From the NCBI RefSeq assembly GCF_025200715.1, contig NZ_CP104143.1:1-64000 (forward strand): DNA of 64,000 nucleotides, given 5' to 3'. This document shows, in pieces, positions 18,078 through 28,289 of the stretch (positions are counted from its first letter, which is position 1; every line of letters starts with the position of its first letter). The translations under genes were made by a program, and so were the position numbers. Source of the DNA: Rhizobium sullae (GTDB lineage: Bacteria; Pseudomonadota; Alphaproteobacteria; Rhizobiales; Rhizobiaceae). Below the pieces are notes generated by a model that had not been told where the DNA came from, made no database searches, and saw only the letters and a list, made by a program, of their open reading frames with translations.

Positions 18078-18100
18078 CAAAACTGCGGTCATCAAAGGGT

Positions 18101-18520
18101 TCAGTCCGCGTCGGCCTCGGCGGCCAGCGCCTTCACAAGCTCCACGACCTTGCGGCGAACCTTGGGGTCGGAAATCTTTACGAAGGCCCGGTTGAGCTGA
18201 AGCCCTTCCGAGGAGGAGAGGAAATCGACAACATAATTCGAGCTCGATGCCTCTGCCATGCCGGTCAATCCGCCGGCGTGATCGCCCGGAGCGTCCTCGA
18301 AGAAAAAGGAAACCGGGACGTTGAGAATACTCGATATGTTCTGCAGGCGGCTCGCACCGACGCGGTTTGTACCCTTCTCGTACTTCTGGATCTGCTGAAA
18401 AGTGATCCCGAGGCTTTCGCCCAGCTTCTCCTGGCTCATGCCAAGCATTGTACGGCGAAGCCGAATGCGACTGCCGACGTGGATGTCGATCGGGTTAGGC
18501 TTCTTCTTGTTTTCAATCAT
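18101..18520 (-). CDS. praR: XRE-family regulator, PraR/PhrR type
   Basis: A 139-residue DNA-binding protein with a lambda-Cro-like helix-turn-helix at residues 15-75 (GSRIRLRRTMLGMSQEKLGE, ITFQQIQKYEKGTNRVGASR). Sequence and place next to metK match my memory of the rhizobial PraR/PhrR regulators. PhrR is known for induction by low pH in Sinorhizobium, and PraR for control of surface and quorum-sensing genes in R. leguminosarum. The C-terminal part (FLSSSEGLQLNRAFVKI, VRRKVVELVKALA) also fits. The gene ends at a good terminator. The symbol rests on recall, not alignment. Confidence 0.75.
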   Translation of the reverse strand: MIENKKKPNPIDIHVGSRIRLRRTMLGMSQEKLGESLGITFQQIQKYEKGTNRVGASRLQNISSILNVPVSFFFEDAPGDHAGGLTGMAEASSSNYVVDFLSSSEGLQLNRAFVKISDPKVRRKVVELVKALAAEADAD

Positions 18521-18670
18521 GGTCGTGCCCTAGCAAAGATTTTCAACCTGGTTAAACCGGCAGTGCCCAGACCCATCCGTAACGCCACGTTGTAAGCGGC
18601 GTAAACCCTATCATCAAGCATACGTTAACAACGCCGATCGCGACCACTATGCAATTTTAGGGGTTTTTGG

Positions 18671-20275
18671 TCAATTCGGCTTGAAAATAAAACCAAAACG
18701 GGAAATCGACACAATCAAAATCAGTAACGTTTCAGTCAACCAGAAGTAAGTCTGTCGCGAAAACGAACTCCGGGAAGCGCTGCCGAATCCCTCAAGAGTT
18801 GCGTCGACGAAGCCTGCTTGATTGAGACCCAGTCCTGCGACAATCTGGCCGTGGGCGTCCACGATCGCTGAAATGCCGCTGTTGGCATCGCGAATCAGCG
18901 GCAATCCGGTCTCCACGGCACGTACCCGCGCCTGCTGGAAATGCTGATAAGGGCCAGGCGTATTGCCGAACCAGGCGTCGTTCGTGATGTTCAAGATCGC
19001 GCCCGCATCAGCGATGTCGCCGGTCATCTCATCCGGGAAGATGATCTCATAGCAGACGAGAGGATAGAGCTTCAGTCCCGTCGGCAGTTCCAGGAGATGG
19101 CGCGCCGCCGCGGCAGAGAACCCGCCCGGCATTTCGACGATATTCGTGATGCCGAAATTGTCGAGGATATTCTCGAACGGCACATATTCGCCGAACGGAA
19201 CGAGATGCATCTTGTCGGAAGCCGCGACGATCTGGCCGCGTCCGTCGATCGCATAGATCGAATTGTAGTAGCGCACGGGGTTTCCCGGCCCCATCTCTTC
19301 GGCGCGAACAGCACCTGCAATCAGAATCTGGTCGTCGTCGAGCGTATCGGCGATCCGGGTAAGGGCATCCTGATTATCGGTGAGGATGAAAGGGATCGAC
19401 GTCTCCGGCCAGACGATGATGTTCGGCTTCTTTCCTCCATCCTTCGGCGCCTCGGCGGAAAACTTCAAGTGAAGCTCGAAGATCGCCGAGCGATCGGCAT
19501 TGTTGTCGAGCTTGGCAGCCTGATCAATCATCGGCTGCACAAGGCGGATAACCGGTTGCTTCTCTTGCGGCAGCGGCGGAGCCTTCGGCGCGACATAAAG
19601 GACATAGCCGCCATAACCGAGATGAGCTGCAAAGAGCAGTGTGGCGAGTCCCACACCCATCGTCGCACCCTGACGCGTACCAAGAAGGGCAGGCGCAGCG
19701 AAGACGAAGACGGCAAGCGCAGTCACGCCCATGGCGCCGATGATATGCGCGGATTGCATCATCAGCGGCATAGGCATGATGCCGTAGCCGATCGCATTCC
19801 AGGGAAAGCCCGTGAAAGTGACGCTGCGCAACCACTCGAAGAGGCCGAAGGCTGCGGCGAGCGCCGCAATGCGGCCCATCCCGTCCGACCAGAAGACACG
19901 GGCGATAGCTGCAGCGAGGCCATAATAGATTGACAGCACCGCCGGCAGGCCGAGGGTCGCCAATGGCAGCGCCCAGGCAAATTCTTCCGAGTCGATCATC
20001 AAGGCATGGCCGAGCCACCAAAGGCCTGCGACGAAATAGCCGAAGCCGAAGAGCCAGCCGATCACGAATGAGGGCCAGAGGCGGCCGAGGAAGCTCGCCT
20101 CGGGGGAGGCAGTTGCGCCGTCGATCAGCCAGACGAGGAGCGTGAATGAAAGGAACATCGCTGCGAAAAAGCCGATCGGCGGAAGCGCCAGAACGGCGAA
20201 TGCGCCGGCAAAGACCGCCAGCACTGCCCGTTTGACCCCCCAGACCAGGATGACCTTGTCCGCAAGCCGCTCCAT
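18671..20275 (-). CDS. lnt: Apolipoprotein N-acyltransferase
   Basis: A 534-residue inner-membrane enzyme that adds the third acyl chain to lipoproteins. About six to seven N-terminal helices (residues 10-215) precede a periplasmic nitrilase domain with the catalytic Glu in NIIVWPETSIPF, the Lys in DKMHLVPFGEYVPFE and the Cys in LYPLVCYEIIFPDE, and a last helix near the C-terminus. I chose ATG 20275 (MERLADKVILVWG); the frame is open nine codons further. It follows the CBS-domain gene in the phoH-ybeY-corC-lnt run that is common in Proteobacteria. Confidence 0.94.
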   Translation of the reverse strand: MERLADKVILVWGVKRAVLAVFAGAFAVLALPPIGFFAAMFLSFTLLVWLIDGATASPEASFLGRLWPSFVIGWLFGFGYFVAGLWWLGHALMIDSEEFAWALPLATLGLPAVLSIYYGLAAAIARVFWSDGMGRIAALAAAFGLFEWLRSVTFTGFPWNAIGYGIMPMPLMMQSAHIIGAMGVTALAVFVFAAPALLGTRQGATMGVGLATLLFAAHLGYGGYVLYVAPKAPPLPQEKQPVIRLVQPMIDQAAKLDNNADRSAIFELHLKFSAEAPKDGGKKPNIIVWPETSIPFILTDNQDALTRIADTLDDDQILIAGAVRAEEMGPGNPVRYYNSIYAIDGRGQIVAASDKMHLVPFGEYVPFENILDNFGITNIVEMPGGFSAAAARHLLELPTGLKLYPLVCYEIIFPDEMTGDIADAGAILNITNDAWFGNTPGPYQHFQQARVRAVETGLPLIRDANSGISAIVDAHGQIVAGLGLNQAGFVDATLEGFGSASRSSFSRQTYFWLTETLLILIVSISRFGFIFKPN

Positions 20276-20353
20276 GCGCACTCCATTCACGCCGCGAATC
20301 AACCCGCTCCGCAGTCTTTCAAAAAAGCGGCGCGTTGTCGTGCCTCACGGAAA

Positions 20354-21484
20354 TCAGTTCGATGTTGATTCGGCAGGCCGTTCGTCAGCCGTTTCAGGTC
20401 CAGTCGCACTGTCGTCTGCCTTGACGCGGCGGCGGATTGCCTGACGCTTGCGGGTGATGCGCACCCGCTTAATCCGGCGCGGGTCGGCCTCAAGAATGTG
20501 GAATTCGAAATCCGGCAGCGCTTGGACGACTTCGCCCCGAACCGGGATGCGGCCGAGGGCGGAGAAGATAAGGCCACCCAGCGTATCGACCTCGTCCACC
20601 TGCTCGCTGATGTCGAAATCCGGGCCGATCGCCTCTGCAATCTCTTCCAATTCGACGCGGGCATCCGCTACGAAGACGTCTTCGGAAATGCGCTTGAACA
20701 TGACCTCTTCGTCATCATGCTCGTCATCGATATCGCCGACGACCATCTCGACGATGTCCTCGTGCGAAGCAAGCCCATCGGTGCCGCCATATTCATCGAT
20801 GACCAGCGCCATCTGCGTGCGGTTCACCTGCATGCGGCGAAGCAGATCGGATGCCAACATCGATGGCGGCACGAAAAGGATCTTGCGGACGATGCCGGCC
20901 TCGGCAAGCGTCTTTTGCAGGTCGACGCGCGCAAGGTCGAAATTCGGCTTTGCCGAGCGCGCCGGCTTCTGAATGTTCTCGGTAGCGATCTCGACGACCG
21001 GCTTAACAGTCTTGGAGCCTGTCCGGCGCTTGTTGCGCGCCTGCTTGGCGACATAGGAAAGCAAGTCGCGGATATGCACCATGCCGCGCGGATCGTCGAG
21101 TGTATCGGCATAGACCGGCATGCGAGAGCGGCCTGATTCCTCAAAGAGGATCATCAATTCACCGATGGTGATGTTCTGGTCGACCGCCTCGATGTCGGCG
21201 CGCGGAACCATGACGTCGGCAACGCGCACTTCGCGGAAACGCAAGATGTTGTGAAGCATCGCCCGCTCGTCGGGCGAAAAGGCATCGTCGCCGGTATCGT
21301 TAGTCATCAGCGCGTCGGCGAGATCTTCGCGAATGCGCGAGCCCTGCTGCGGGCGAAGGATGCGGGCGGCGCGCGCCCAGAATGATCGTCCGGAATACCT
21401 GCTACTACTGCCCGCCTCATCTGAGGAGGAGGATTGATCGGCGTCCTTGGTGTCCGCCGCCGGTTTCGTTGTAAAGTCGCTCAT
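20354..21484 (-). CDS. CBS-domain hemolysin-like protein (CorC/TlyC family)
   Basis: A 376-residue protein with two CBS domains (about residues 100-225, beginning [16 protein letters not shown]) and a C-terminal CorC_HlyC domain (residues about 250-330, with [18 protein letters not shown]). An N-terminal Ser-rich tail of about 35 residues is low complexity. The family is linked to magnesium and cobalt handling, and older names call it hemolysin. It has no transmembrane domain. Its start overlaps the end of ybeY by 4 bases, and lnt follows 78 bases downstream. Confidence 0.9.
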   Translation of the reverse strand: MSDFTTKPAADTKDADQSSSSDEAGSSSRYSGRSFWARAARILRPQQGSRIREDLADALMTNDTGDDAFSPDERAMLHNILRFREVRVADVMVPRADIEAVDQNITIGELMILFEESGRSRMPVYADTLDDPRGMVHIRDLLSYVAKQARNKRRTGSKTVKPVVEIATENIQKPARSAKPNFDLARVDLQKTLAEAGIVRKILFVPPSMLASDLLRRMQVNRTQMALVIDEYGGTDGLASHEDIVEMVVGDIDDEHDDEEVMFKRISEDVFVADARVELEEIAEAIGPDFDISEQVDEVDTLGGLIFSALGRIPVRGEVVQALPDFEFHILEADPRRIKRVRITRKRQAIRRRVKADDSATGPETADERPAESTSN

Positions 21485-21996
21485 GGTTCCATTTTAAGGT
21501 CTTGACCCTCGTATGGGTCAGATAGGCCGAGTACTGCCAAAATGCGAGTCTCCAAACCCTCCATAATTTCGGCTTCGTCACTATTCATATGGTCGTAGCC
21601 GAAGAGATGCAAGAAACCATGCACCATCAGATGCGTCAGATGGTCTTCGAACGGCTTTTCGAGCTCCCGCGCTTCCCGTTCGACGGTCTCCCTGGCGATA
21701 ATGATATCACCAAGCATCGGACCTGGCATCTTTCCTGGGATTATCGGAAAAGCCGGAAAGGAGAGAACATTGGTAGCCTTGTCCTTCTTGCGCCATTCGG
21801 CGTTGATGGTGCGGATGGATTCGTCATCCGTGAAGACAAGCGAAAGCTCAGTTGCCGTCGTGGGAAACGGCTGCTTCTCATTTTTCTTGAGAAACGTCGC
21901 CGCCGCTTCCAGCACGCGTTCCGCCAAAGCCTGAAGTTCACCCTCGGAGGGCCAGTCGCCTTCCTCGATGCTGATCTGGATGTCGAGTTCGGCCAT
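21481..21996 (-). CDS. ybeY: Endoribonuclease YbeY (16S rRNA maturation)
   Basis: A 171-residue metal-dependent RNase that processes the 3' end of 16S rRNA and is important for sRNA control in Sinorhizobium. The zinc-binding motif is H126-G-F-L-H130-L-F-G-Y-D-H136, and the usual TNVLSFPAF motif lies near residue 75. The start overlaps the phoH stop by one base (TGATG), so translation is probably coupled. Confidence 0.96.
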   Translation of the reverse strand: MAELDIQISIEEGDWPSEGELQALAERVLEAAATFLKKNEKQPFPTTATELSLVFTDDESIRTINAEWRKKDKATNVLSFPAFPIIPGKMPGPMLGDIIIARETVEREARELEKPFEDHLTHLMVHGFLHLFGYDHMNSDEAEIMEGLETRILAVLGLSDPYEGQDLKMEP

Positions 21997-23048
21997 CAGA
22001 CCTGCGGGCCGGCGTCTTCCGGCCGCGTCGTATAGGTGGCGTCGTAGGCCCTCACGATCCGTCCGACCAACGGATGGCGAACGACGTCGACATCCTTGAA
22101 GCGGATGGTCGAAATTCCTTCCACGCCGTCAAGCAGATGCAGCGCTTCGATAAGTCCGGATTTCACGCCGCGCGGCAAGTCGATCTGGCTTGGATCGCCG
22201 GTGACGATCATGCGTGAATTCTCGCCGAGGCGCGTCAGGAACATCTTCATCTGCATCGATGTTGTGTTCTGCGCTTCGTCGAGAATGATGGCCGCGTTCG
22301 AGAGCGTGCGCCCGCGCATGAAGGCGAGCGGCGCAATCTCGATGACGCCAGCCGTGATCGCGCGCTCGACCTTGTCTCCCGGGATCATGTCGTAGAGCGC
22401 ATCATAGAGCGGCCGGAGATAGGGATCGACCTTCTCCTTCATGTCGCCAGGCAGGAAGCCAAGACGCTCGCCGGCCTCGACCGCCGGCCGCGAAAGGATG
22501 ATCTTCTCGACAGCGCCGCGCTCCAGCATCTGGGCCGCATGCGCGACGGCGAGGTAGGTCTTCCCCGTGCCGGCTGGGCCGACACCGAAGACCAGTTCCG
22601 CGCGTTCCATGGCGCGTATATAGGCGTCCTGCGTCGGCGTCCGCGCAACGATCGTCTTCTTGCGTGTCGAAATCTGCGCCATGGTGAGCTTGGCTTTTTT
22701 CTCCATGGTCGGCAGGCTCAGCTGATCGTCGGCGGCAACCGCCATGCGGATTGCGCCTTCCACGTCGGATCGTTCCACGCTGCCGCCTTTCTGGAGCTTT
22801 TCATAGAGGTAGTCCAGCGTACGCCGGGCCTGATTGGTGGCGACGACATCGCCAGTAATGACAACGGAATTGCCGCGCGCGCGCGCGTCGATATGCAGCC
22901 GCTCCTCCAGAAGCTTCAGGTTCTGATCGAACTGACCGAATAGCTCGCTGGCGAACCGGTTGTTCTCGAACGTCAGGACGAAGTGATTGGCGTCGCTCGC
23001 AATGCGTGGGTGGCGCGGTGAAGAAGAAACCAATTCTTGTCCGTTCAA
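21996..23048 (-). CDS. phoH: PhoH-family ATPase
   Basis: A 350-residue PhoH-like protein. The P-loop GPAGTGKT is at residues 157-164 and the Walker B-like [11 protein letters not shown] lies downstream; an N-terminal KH-like region covers about residues 25-95. PhoH proteins are thought to be RNA-linked ATPases or helicases, and their coupling to ybeY across bacteria supports a role in RNA processing. It follows miaB by 13 bases. Confidence 0.94.
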   Translation of the reverse strand: MNGQELVSSSPRHPRIASDANHFVLTFENNRFASELFGQFDQNLKLLEERLHIDARARGNSVVITGDVVATNQARRTLDYLYEKLQKGGSVERSDVEGAIRMAVAADDQLSLPTMEKKAKLTMAQISTRKKTIVARTPTQDAYIRAMERAELVFGVGPAGTGKTYLAVAHAAQMLERGAVEKIILSRPAVEAGERLGFLPGDMKEKVDPYLRPLYDALYDMIPGDKVERAITAGVIEIAPLAFMRGRTLSNAAIILDEAQNTTSMQMKMFLTRLGENSRMIVTGDPSQIDLPRGVKSGLIEALHLLDGVEGISTIRFKDVDVVRHPLVGRIVRAYDATYTTRPEDAGPQV

Positions 23049-23061
23049 GCGGTCGAGCTCC

Positions 23062-24489
23062 CTAGGTTAAAACCCCAGCCTCTGCAAACTCGGCAAACAG
23101 GCTGTTCGTTCCGGTTCCGGTGATTCGCACTTTGATAATGTCACCGATTTGCGATGCTTTTGCATCAACATTCACTGACTGAAGCCAGGGAGAACGACCA
23201 ATAAGTTGTCCCGGCATCCGGCCGGGCTTTTCAAGCAACAAATCGATTTCCTTGCCGATGCAGGATCTGTTGAATTCCTGCGTCTGCTTGAGGAGAAGCG
23301 CCTGCAGGCGCTCGAGCCGTTCTGCCTTGATCTCTTCCGGCACCTGGTCCTTCAGTTCCGCCCCGGGCGTACCCGGCCGCGTCGAATATTTGAAGGAGAA
23401 AGCCTGCGCATAGCGAACCTCCTCCACCAAACTCAGTGTAGCGTCAAAATCCTTGTCTGTCTCCCCGGGAAAACCAACGATGAAATCGCCCGACAGCGCG
23501 ATGTCGGGGCGGGCTGCGCGAATGCGCTCAATGAGCGTCATGTATTCCGCTGCTGTATGGCGCCGGTTCATGGCTTTCAGGATGCGGTCCGAGCCCGCCT
23601 GCACCGGCAGGTGCAAGTAGGGCATCAACGCCCGCAGATCGCGATGCGCCTCGATCAAGCGGTCGTCCATGTCGCGCGGATGGCTGGTGGTGTACCGGAG
23701 CCGGGCAAGCCCCGGAATTTCAGCGAGGCGATAGAGCAGATCGCCAAGGCTCCATTCCTCGCCATTGGTCCCGGCGCCATGCCACGCGTTGACATTCTGG
23801 CCGAGCAATGTGATTTCCCGCACTCCGCCTTTGATGAGGTTCTGTGCTTCTTCGACAATCTGGTTGACCGGCCGGGAGATCTCCGAACCACGCGTGTAAG
23901 GCACGACGCAGAAGGTGCAGAACTTGTCGCAGCCTTCCTGCACCGTCAGGAATGCAGTGACACCGCGCGAACGGATCTTTCTGGTTTCGGCGATCGGCAA
24001 GTGTTCGAACTTGTCTTCCACCGCATATTCCGTATCGACAACGCGATGGCCTTCCTTGGCACGCCGCAGCGCGTCCGGCAGGCGGTGATAGGTCTGCGGG
24101 CCGATGACCACATCGACGGCAGGCGCGCGGCGCAGGATTTCCTCACCCTCGGCCTGGGCAACGCATCCGGTGACGCCGATCATCATCTCGCGCCCGTCGG
24201 CAGCCTTCTTCTTCTTCATATCGCGCAAGCGGCCGAGCGCCGAATAGACCTTTTCGGCGGCCTTTTCGCGGATGTGACAAGTATTGAGCAGGACGAGGTC
24301 GGCCTCCTCCATATTCTCCGTCGGCTCGTAACCATCGCGGGCGAGCGCATCACTCATGCGCATCGAGTCGTAGACGTTCATCTGGCAGCCGTAAGTCTTG
24401 ATGAAAACCTTGCGGCTGTTGCTGCCATTGCGGAGGCCTTCGCTGGGGATGGTCTCCGGGGGCGGAAGAAGGGCGGTGTCTTGGGTCAT
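23062..24489 (-). CDS. miaB: tRNA-2-methylthio-N6-dimethylallyladenosine synthase
   Basis: A 475-residue radical SAM methylthiotransferase acting on A37 of tRNAs that read UNN codons. The N-terminal cluster cysteines are C35, C71 and C109; the radical SAM cysteines are C187-x3-C191-x2-C194. A TRAM domain ends the protein ([26 protein letters not shown]). All six ligands are present, so the enzyme should be active. It sits between the olsA-type acyltransferase and phoH. Confidence 0.96.
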   Translation of the reverse strand: MTQDTALLPPPETIPSEGLRNGSNSRKVFIKTYGCQMNVYDSMRMSDALARDGYEPTENMEEADLVLLNTCHIREKAAEKVYSALGRLRDMKKKKAADGREMMIGVTGCVAQAEGEEILRRAPAVDVVIGPQTYHRLPDALRRAKEGHRVVDTEYAVEDKFEHLPIAETRKIRSRGVTAFLTVQEGCDKFCTFCVVPYTRGSEISRPVNQIVEEAQNLIKGGVREITLLGQNVNAWHGAGTNGEEWSLGDLLYRLAEIPGLARLRYTTSHPRDMDDRLIEAHRDLRALMPYLHLPVQAGSDRILKAMNRRHTAAEYMTLIERIRAARPDIALSGDFIVGFPGETDKDFDATLSLVEEVRYAQAFSFKYSTRPGTPGAELKDQVPEEIKAERLERLQALLLKQTQEFNRSCIGKEIDLLLEKPGRMPGQLIGRSPWLQSVNVDAKASQIGDIIKVRITGTGTNSLFAEFAEAGVLT

Positions 24490-24538
24490 GGCGGGCTATT
24501 TAGTGGTTTTTTGCCCTTTAGAAAATCGAAATTTTCCC

Positions 24539-25336
24539 TCAAGAGATTTCGCGGCCGCGCAGGCGGCTGTTGAGCATGGCACGGATGCGGCGGGCGATGG
24601 TGGCGCTGACGTCCTTCCGATTCGAATCAGAGCGGTATTCGACCGCCTCGCCGAAGGAGACCTCGGCATCGAGCGCCGCACATTTCACGACGTCCATCAG
24701 GTGTGGCACGAGTTCCACGTCGCCGGGCCAGCCGGCCAGCGGGCGGTGATAGCGGCCCATCGCAACGCCGTGCGCCTTGGTATAGGCGATCGCGACCGGC
24801 TGCACGAAGACGGAGCCGTGCGGCGAGTGCGGCACTGCCATGGCGGCCGCTCCGAAGAGCGAGGATTTGACGTCCAGCAAACGATTGCCGTCCGAAGTCG
24901 TGCCTTCGGGAAAGAGCACGATGATCTCGCCGTCCGCCATGCGGTCCGCAATCTCGCTTGCCTGACTGCCGGTCTTCCGCTTTTCTTCGCGGACGATGAA
25001 AACGCTTTTCTGCAGGCGGGCGAGCAGCCCGAAGATGGGCCAGTCGCGCACCTCCATTTTGGCGATGAAGGCGACATCGGCGACCGAGGACATGACCATG
25101 ATATCCATCCACGACGCGTGATTGACGCATAGCATCAGCGGCCTGCGCCCTTCGAGCTTGCCGTGGACCTTCACGCGAATTCCGAGTGCGTGGCAGGCCG
25201 CGCGGTGCCAAAGACGCGGAAGCATGCGGCGGAGCCTCCAGTCGAAATGGAGACTGAGAAGCTGCAATGGCATCAGCGGCATGCTGGCGGCGGCGATGAC
25301 GACCGCGGCATAGGCGATGCGCAGCCAGACGATCAA
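24539..25336 (-). CDS. olsA: 1-acyl-glycerol-3-phosphate / lyso-lipid acyltransferase (PlsC/OlsA type)
   Basis: A 265-residue membrane-bound acyltransferase. An N-terminal hydrophobic helix precedes the H73-x4-D78 catalytic motif (NHASWMD), and FPEGTTSDG forms motif III. In Sinorhizobium meliloti the OlsA acyltransferase of ornithine-lipid synthesis is encoded next to miaB and on the same chromosomal stretch as olsB; here olsB lies about 16 kb away, which favours OlsA. A general PlsC role in phosphatidic acid synthesis cannot be excluded. It follows the mur gene by 30 bases. Confidence 0.8.
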   Translation of the reverse strand: MIVWLRIAYAAVVIAAASMPLMPLQLLSLHFDWRLRRMLPRLWHRAACHALGIRVKVHGKLEGRRPLMLCVNHASWMDIMVMSSVADVAFIAKMEVRDWPIFGLLARLQKSVFIVREEKRKTGSQASEIADRMADGEIIVLFPEGTTSDGNRLLDVKSSLFGAAAMAVPHSPHGSVFVQPVAIAYTKAHGVAMGRYHRPLAGWPGDVELVPHLMDVVKCAALDAEVSFGEAVEYRSDSNRKDVSATIARRIRAMLNSRLRGREIS

Positions 25337-25366
25337 CGCGAACTCCCTGCGGCTGCGGTCATCGGC

Positions 25367-25795
25367 TCAGCGTTCGTCTTTCTTCAGCGGAATGCCGTAG
25401 AGTTCCAGCCGGTGATCGACGAGCTGGAAGCCATGCTCGCGGGCAATGCGCTCTTGCAGGGCCTCGATCTCCGGCGAGCGGAATTCGATGACCACGCCGT
25501 TCTTCAGGTCTATCAGGTGGTCGTGATGCTCTTCCGGCACCGTCTCATAGCGTGAACGGCCGTCGCGGAAATCATGGCGGGCGATGATGCCGGCGTCTTC
25601 AAAGAGCTTGACGGTGCGGTAGACGGTGGAGATCGAAATCTTTGCATCGACCTTAACTGAGCGACGGTACAGTTCCTCGACATCCGGGTGATCTTCCGAC
25701 TCTTCAAGGATACGGGCGATCACGCGGCGCTGTTCGGTCATTCGCATGCCGCGCTCGGTGCAAAGCTCCTCAAGGGTCTTGGTTGTGTCGGTCAT
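25367..25795 (-). CDS. mur: Fur-family regulator, probably manganese-responsive Mur
   Basis: A 142-residue Fur-type repressor with winged helix (MTEQRRVIARILEESEDHPDVEELYRR, in parts) and the metal-binding HHDHLIDL. It lacks the paired CxxC zinc motif of E. coli Fur; there is no cysteine after residue 13. In Rhizobium the Fur homologue is known to sense manganese and repress sitABCD and mntH, so it is called Mur, while iron control falls to RirA and Irr. The name is by homology and not from the context. It lies 38 bases after rimI on the same strand. Confidence 0.9.
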   Translation of the reverse strand: MTDTTKTLEELCTERGMRMTEQRRVIARILEESEDHPDVEELYRRSVKVDAKISISTVYRTVKLFEDAGIIARHDFRDGRSRYETVPEEHHDHLIDLKNGVVIEFRSPEIEALQERIAREHGFQLVDHRLELYGIPLKKDER

Positions 25796-25833
25796 TGGCG
25801 GCCTTCATTCCAGATTCCGGTTCTCAAACGGCA

Positions 25834-26334
25834 CTAGCGAAGAACGCGCTTCATGACAAGCGCCGTGGAAACCGCACCGTTGACATCCTTGTAGTATCCG
25901 CGGCGCTCGCCGACTTTCTCAAAGCCGAGCTTACGGTAGAGGCCGAGGGCGGCGGCATTGCCGTGGTCGACTTCCAGGAACATGCTTTCGCCGCCGCGCA
26001 GCTTGGCTTCGCGCATCGCCGCCTGCATCAGCCGCCAGCCGAGGCCGGCGCCGCCAACCTTCGCCTGCACGGCGATTGCCAGGATTTCCGCTTCGCCGGC
26101 GACCTGGCGGGCAAGCACGAAGCCCCGCAGAGGCTTTTTCAGGAAAGCGTTGGTTTGGCGCGCGACGAAGCCGAAGACGGTGTCCTGGCTGAGCAGGCTA
26201 TAGAACTCGCCGTCGCCCCACGGGCGGGCAAAGCGTTCGCCATGCAGCACGGCAACCGCCTGGCAATCGTCATTGTCCATTGCGACGATCTCGAAAGCCG
26301 GCTTCAGAGTCAGATAGGATTCCAGCATGGTCAT
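25834..26334 (-). CDS. rimI: Ribosomal protein S18-alanine N-acetyltransferase (RimI-like GNAT)
   Basis: A 166-residue GNAT acetyltransferase. The acetyl-CoA site is VQAKVGGAGLGWRLMQAAM and the last conserved strand is LYRKLGFEKVGERRGYYKDV, close to RimI. It overlaps the tsaB stop codon by 4 bases, the usual tsaB-rimI pairing in bacteria. The start could be the Met two codons later. Confidence 0.9.
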   Translation of the reverse strand: MTMLESYLTLKPAFEIVAMDNDDCQAVAVLHGERFARPWGDGEFYSLLSQDTVFGFVARQTNAFLKKPLRGFVLARQVAGEAEILAIAVQAKVGGAGLGWRLMQAAMREAKLRGGESMFLEVDHGNAAALGLYRKLGFEKVGERRGYYKDVNGAVSTALVMKRVLR

Positions 26335-26990
26335 ACTCGCGCGATCGCGAACCCGGCCTGCGGTTTGGCATCGGGTCCGCGCAGATAAAGAGGCTTCGGC
26401 TTTCCTGAACCGGGATCGGCGGCCGCACCAAGGCGTGCCACGATAGAAATTGGGAATTTATTGGCGTGTTCGCCCGTCGCGTTGGGTTTCAGCAGCGGCG
26501 TTGCAGATCCGGTGATCTCGCCGTCGAAGTTGGCCGCGAAAGCCTGCGCTTCCTCGACTGTCACTGCGCGAGGTTCGTCCAACGCCAAGCCGTCAGCGGA
26601 AAAGCTCTGGAGGTAGATTTCGCCGCGCTTGGCGTCCATGGCGGCAAGGACGGGGCGGCTGGGCGTCTTCTCGCGCTGGGCGGCGGCCATGGTCTCCAGG
26701 GTCGTGATGCCGACAGTCGGGATATTAAGCGCAAGGCCGAACCCGCGTGCTGCGGCAACGCCAACGCGGATTCCGGTAAAGGAGCCGGGACCGATCGTAA
26801 CGGCAACACGTTCGGCCATCGCGAGTTTCATGTCCGCCTGCTTGAGCACGCGGTCGATGATTCCCATCAAATGCTCTGCATGGCCCTTGCCGATCAAGTC
26901 CGATGCCTCCCCCAGCACCGCATCCCTGCCGCTGTCGTAGAGAGCGGCAGCGCAATCCACACCAGCCGTGTCGAGCGCCAGAACAATCAT
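26331..26990 (-). CDS. tsaB: tRNA threonylcarbamoyladenosine biosynthesis protein TsaB
   Basis: A 219-residue ASKHA-fold protein needed with TsaD and TsaE to make t6A37 in tRNA. The N-terminus MIVLALDTAGVDCAAALYDS and the motif VTIGPGSFTGIRVGVAAARGFGLAL (in parts) are typical. I chose ATG 26990; the frame is open ten codons upstream. It starts a run continuing with rimI, mur and olsA. Confidence 0.94.
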   Translation of the reverse strand: MIVLALDTAGVDCAAALYDSGRDAVLGEASDLIGKGHAEHLMGIIDRVLKQADMKLAMAERVAVTIGPGSFTGIRVGVAAARGFGLALNIPTVGITTLETMAAAQREKTPSRPVLAAMDAKRGEIYLQSFSADGLALDEPRAVTVEEAQAFAANFDGEITGSATPLLKPNATGEHANKFPISIVARLGAAADPGSGKPKPLYLRGPDAKPQAGFAIARV

Positions 26991-27067
26991 GTCATCAATT
27001 TCCGAATAAAAGCCTATCACAAATTCATCCGGCGCAATGCTGAGCCGGATGAATTTTGAACAGATCG

Positions 27068-27634
27068 TCAGGCAGCGATGACTTCCTGCACTTCGGGAAC
27101 GAAGTGGCGAAGCAGGTTCTGGACACCATGCTTCAGTGTTGCGGTCGAAGAGGGGCAGCCGGAGCAGGAGCCCTTCATGTTGAGATAGACCTTGCCGTCC
27201 TTGAAGCCGCGAAACGTGATGTCGCCGCCATCCTGGGCAACTGCCGGGCGCACGCGGGTTTCAAGCAGTTCCTTGATGGTGAGTACGATGGTCTCGTCGG
27301 CCTCATCGAAGAATTCACCGTCCGCATCGAGTTCTTCCGAAAATACGGAGGCGTCGCCCATGACCGGCTTTCCGGACATGAAGTGCTCCATGATAGAGCC
27401 AAGGATGGCGGGCTTCAGGTGCTGCCACTCCTGGTTCTCCTTGGAAACGGAGATGAAATCGTAGCCGAAATAGACGCCAGTGACGCCCGGGATTTCAAAA
27501 AGGCGGGCGGCGAGGGGCGAAGCCTGAGCTTCCTCGGCGCTGCGGAACTCGGCCGTACCAGTTTCCATCACGACCTTGCCCGGCAGGAACTTCTGGGTGG
27601 CCGGATTCGGCGTGGCTTCGGTCTGAATGAACAT
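27068..27634 (-). CDS. NifU-like Fe-S cluster carrier (Nfu)
   Basis: A 188-residue Nfu-type scaffold that carries and delivers Fe-S clusters. The N-terminal Nfu_N domain starts MFIQTEATPNPATQKFLPG, and the C-terminal NifU domain has the cluster motif C157-S-G-C160 (GSCSGCPSSTATLKHG). The start at 27634 has GGAGAG upstream; the longer open frame adds 18 codons that do not look like the family. It is upstream of tsaB on the same strand. Confidence 0.94.
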   Translation of the reverse strand: MFIQTEATPNPATQKFLPGKVVMETGTAEFRSAEEAQASPLAARLFEIPGVTGVYFGYDFISVSKENQEWQHLKPAILGSIMEHFMSGKPVMGDASVFSEELDADGEFFDEADETIVLTIKELLETRVRPAVAQDGGDITFRGFKDGKVYLNMKGSCSGCPSSTATLKHGVQNLLRHFVPEVQEVIAA

Positions 27635-27762
27635 TTCGCTCTCCATGCGGGCCAGGTTGTCGCTCAGGCCGTCTTTAGAATTCTTCAAAAGAAAATAAGC
27701 CGATCGGCGGCGCTATTCAAGAGATAAAGACTCCACAAATAGTCGCCATTCGACATTCTGTC

Positions 27763-28254
27763 TTACGCCAGCGCGTCTAATTCCTCATTCGTCAGCGTAT
27801 CGGGCAACACGGTAACAGGGATAGGAAAGGTAGCTGCTTTTCCGACAACGGACGATACCAATGGTCCGGGACCCTCCTTGGCCGAGCTTGCGGCCAGCAC
27901 CAGGATCGCAATGTCGCGATCTTCTTCGATCACTGCATTGATCTCTTCGACCGCGCTGCCCTCGCGGATGACGATTTCCGGCTCGATGCCAATCGATTCG
28001 CGCACCACTTGCGCCGACTTGGAGACGACGGCTTCGGCCTCCTCGCGGGCTTCGGCTCGCATGATCTCCTCGACGCCCAGCCATTGCTGAAAATCGCCTT
28101 CGGGAATTACGTAAACGAGAACCAGTCCGCCATTGGAATTCTTGGCGCGCCTGCCGGCATAGTGCACGGCGCTCTGGCATTCCGGCGTGCCATCGATCAC
28201 CGCCATGAACTTGCGGCGATGCCCTTCGAGCCGTGAGAGTCGCTTTGATACCAT
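27763..28254 (-). CDS. Universal stress protein (UspA family)
   Basis: A 163-residue single-domain UspA protein with N-terminal KFMAVIDGTPECQSAVHYAG and a C-terminal ILVLAASS...GPLVSSVVGKAATFPIPVTVLP region resembling the ATP-binding G-2x-G-9x-G(S/T) motif, though only loosely. The function is general stress tolerance; the exact role is unknown. It is upstream of nfu on the same strand, 128 bases apart. Confidence 0.88.
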   Translation of the reverse strand: MVSKRLSRLEGHRRKFMAVIDGTPECQSAVHYAGRRAKNSNGGLVLVYVIPEGDFQQWLGVEEIMRAEAREEAEAVVSKSAQVVRESIGIEPEIVIREGSAVEEINAVIEEDRDIAILVLAASSAKEGPGPLVSSVVGKAATFPIPVTVLPDTLTNEELDALA

Positions 28255-28289
28255 GGCGCGGACTCTGACACCTGATCCGGAAAATTTGC

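Noticed and set aside
23206..24573. 455-codon plus-strand frame opposite miaB
   Set aside because: Antisense shadow of a GC-rich gene; no ribosome-binding site or family features.
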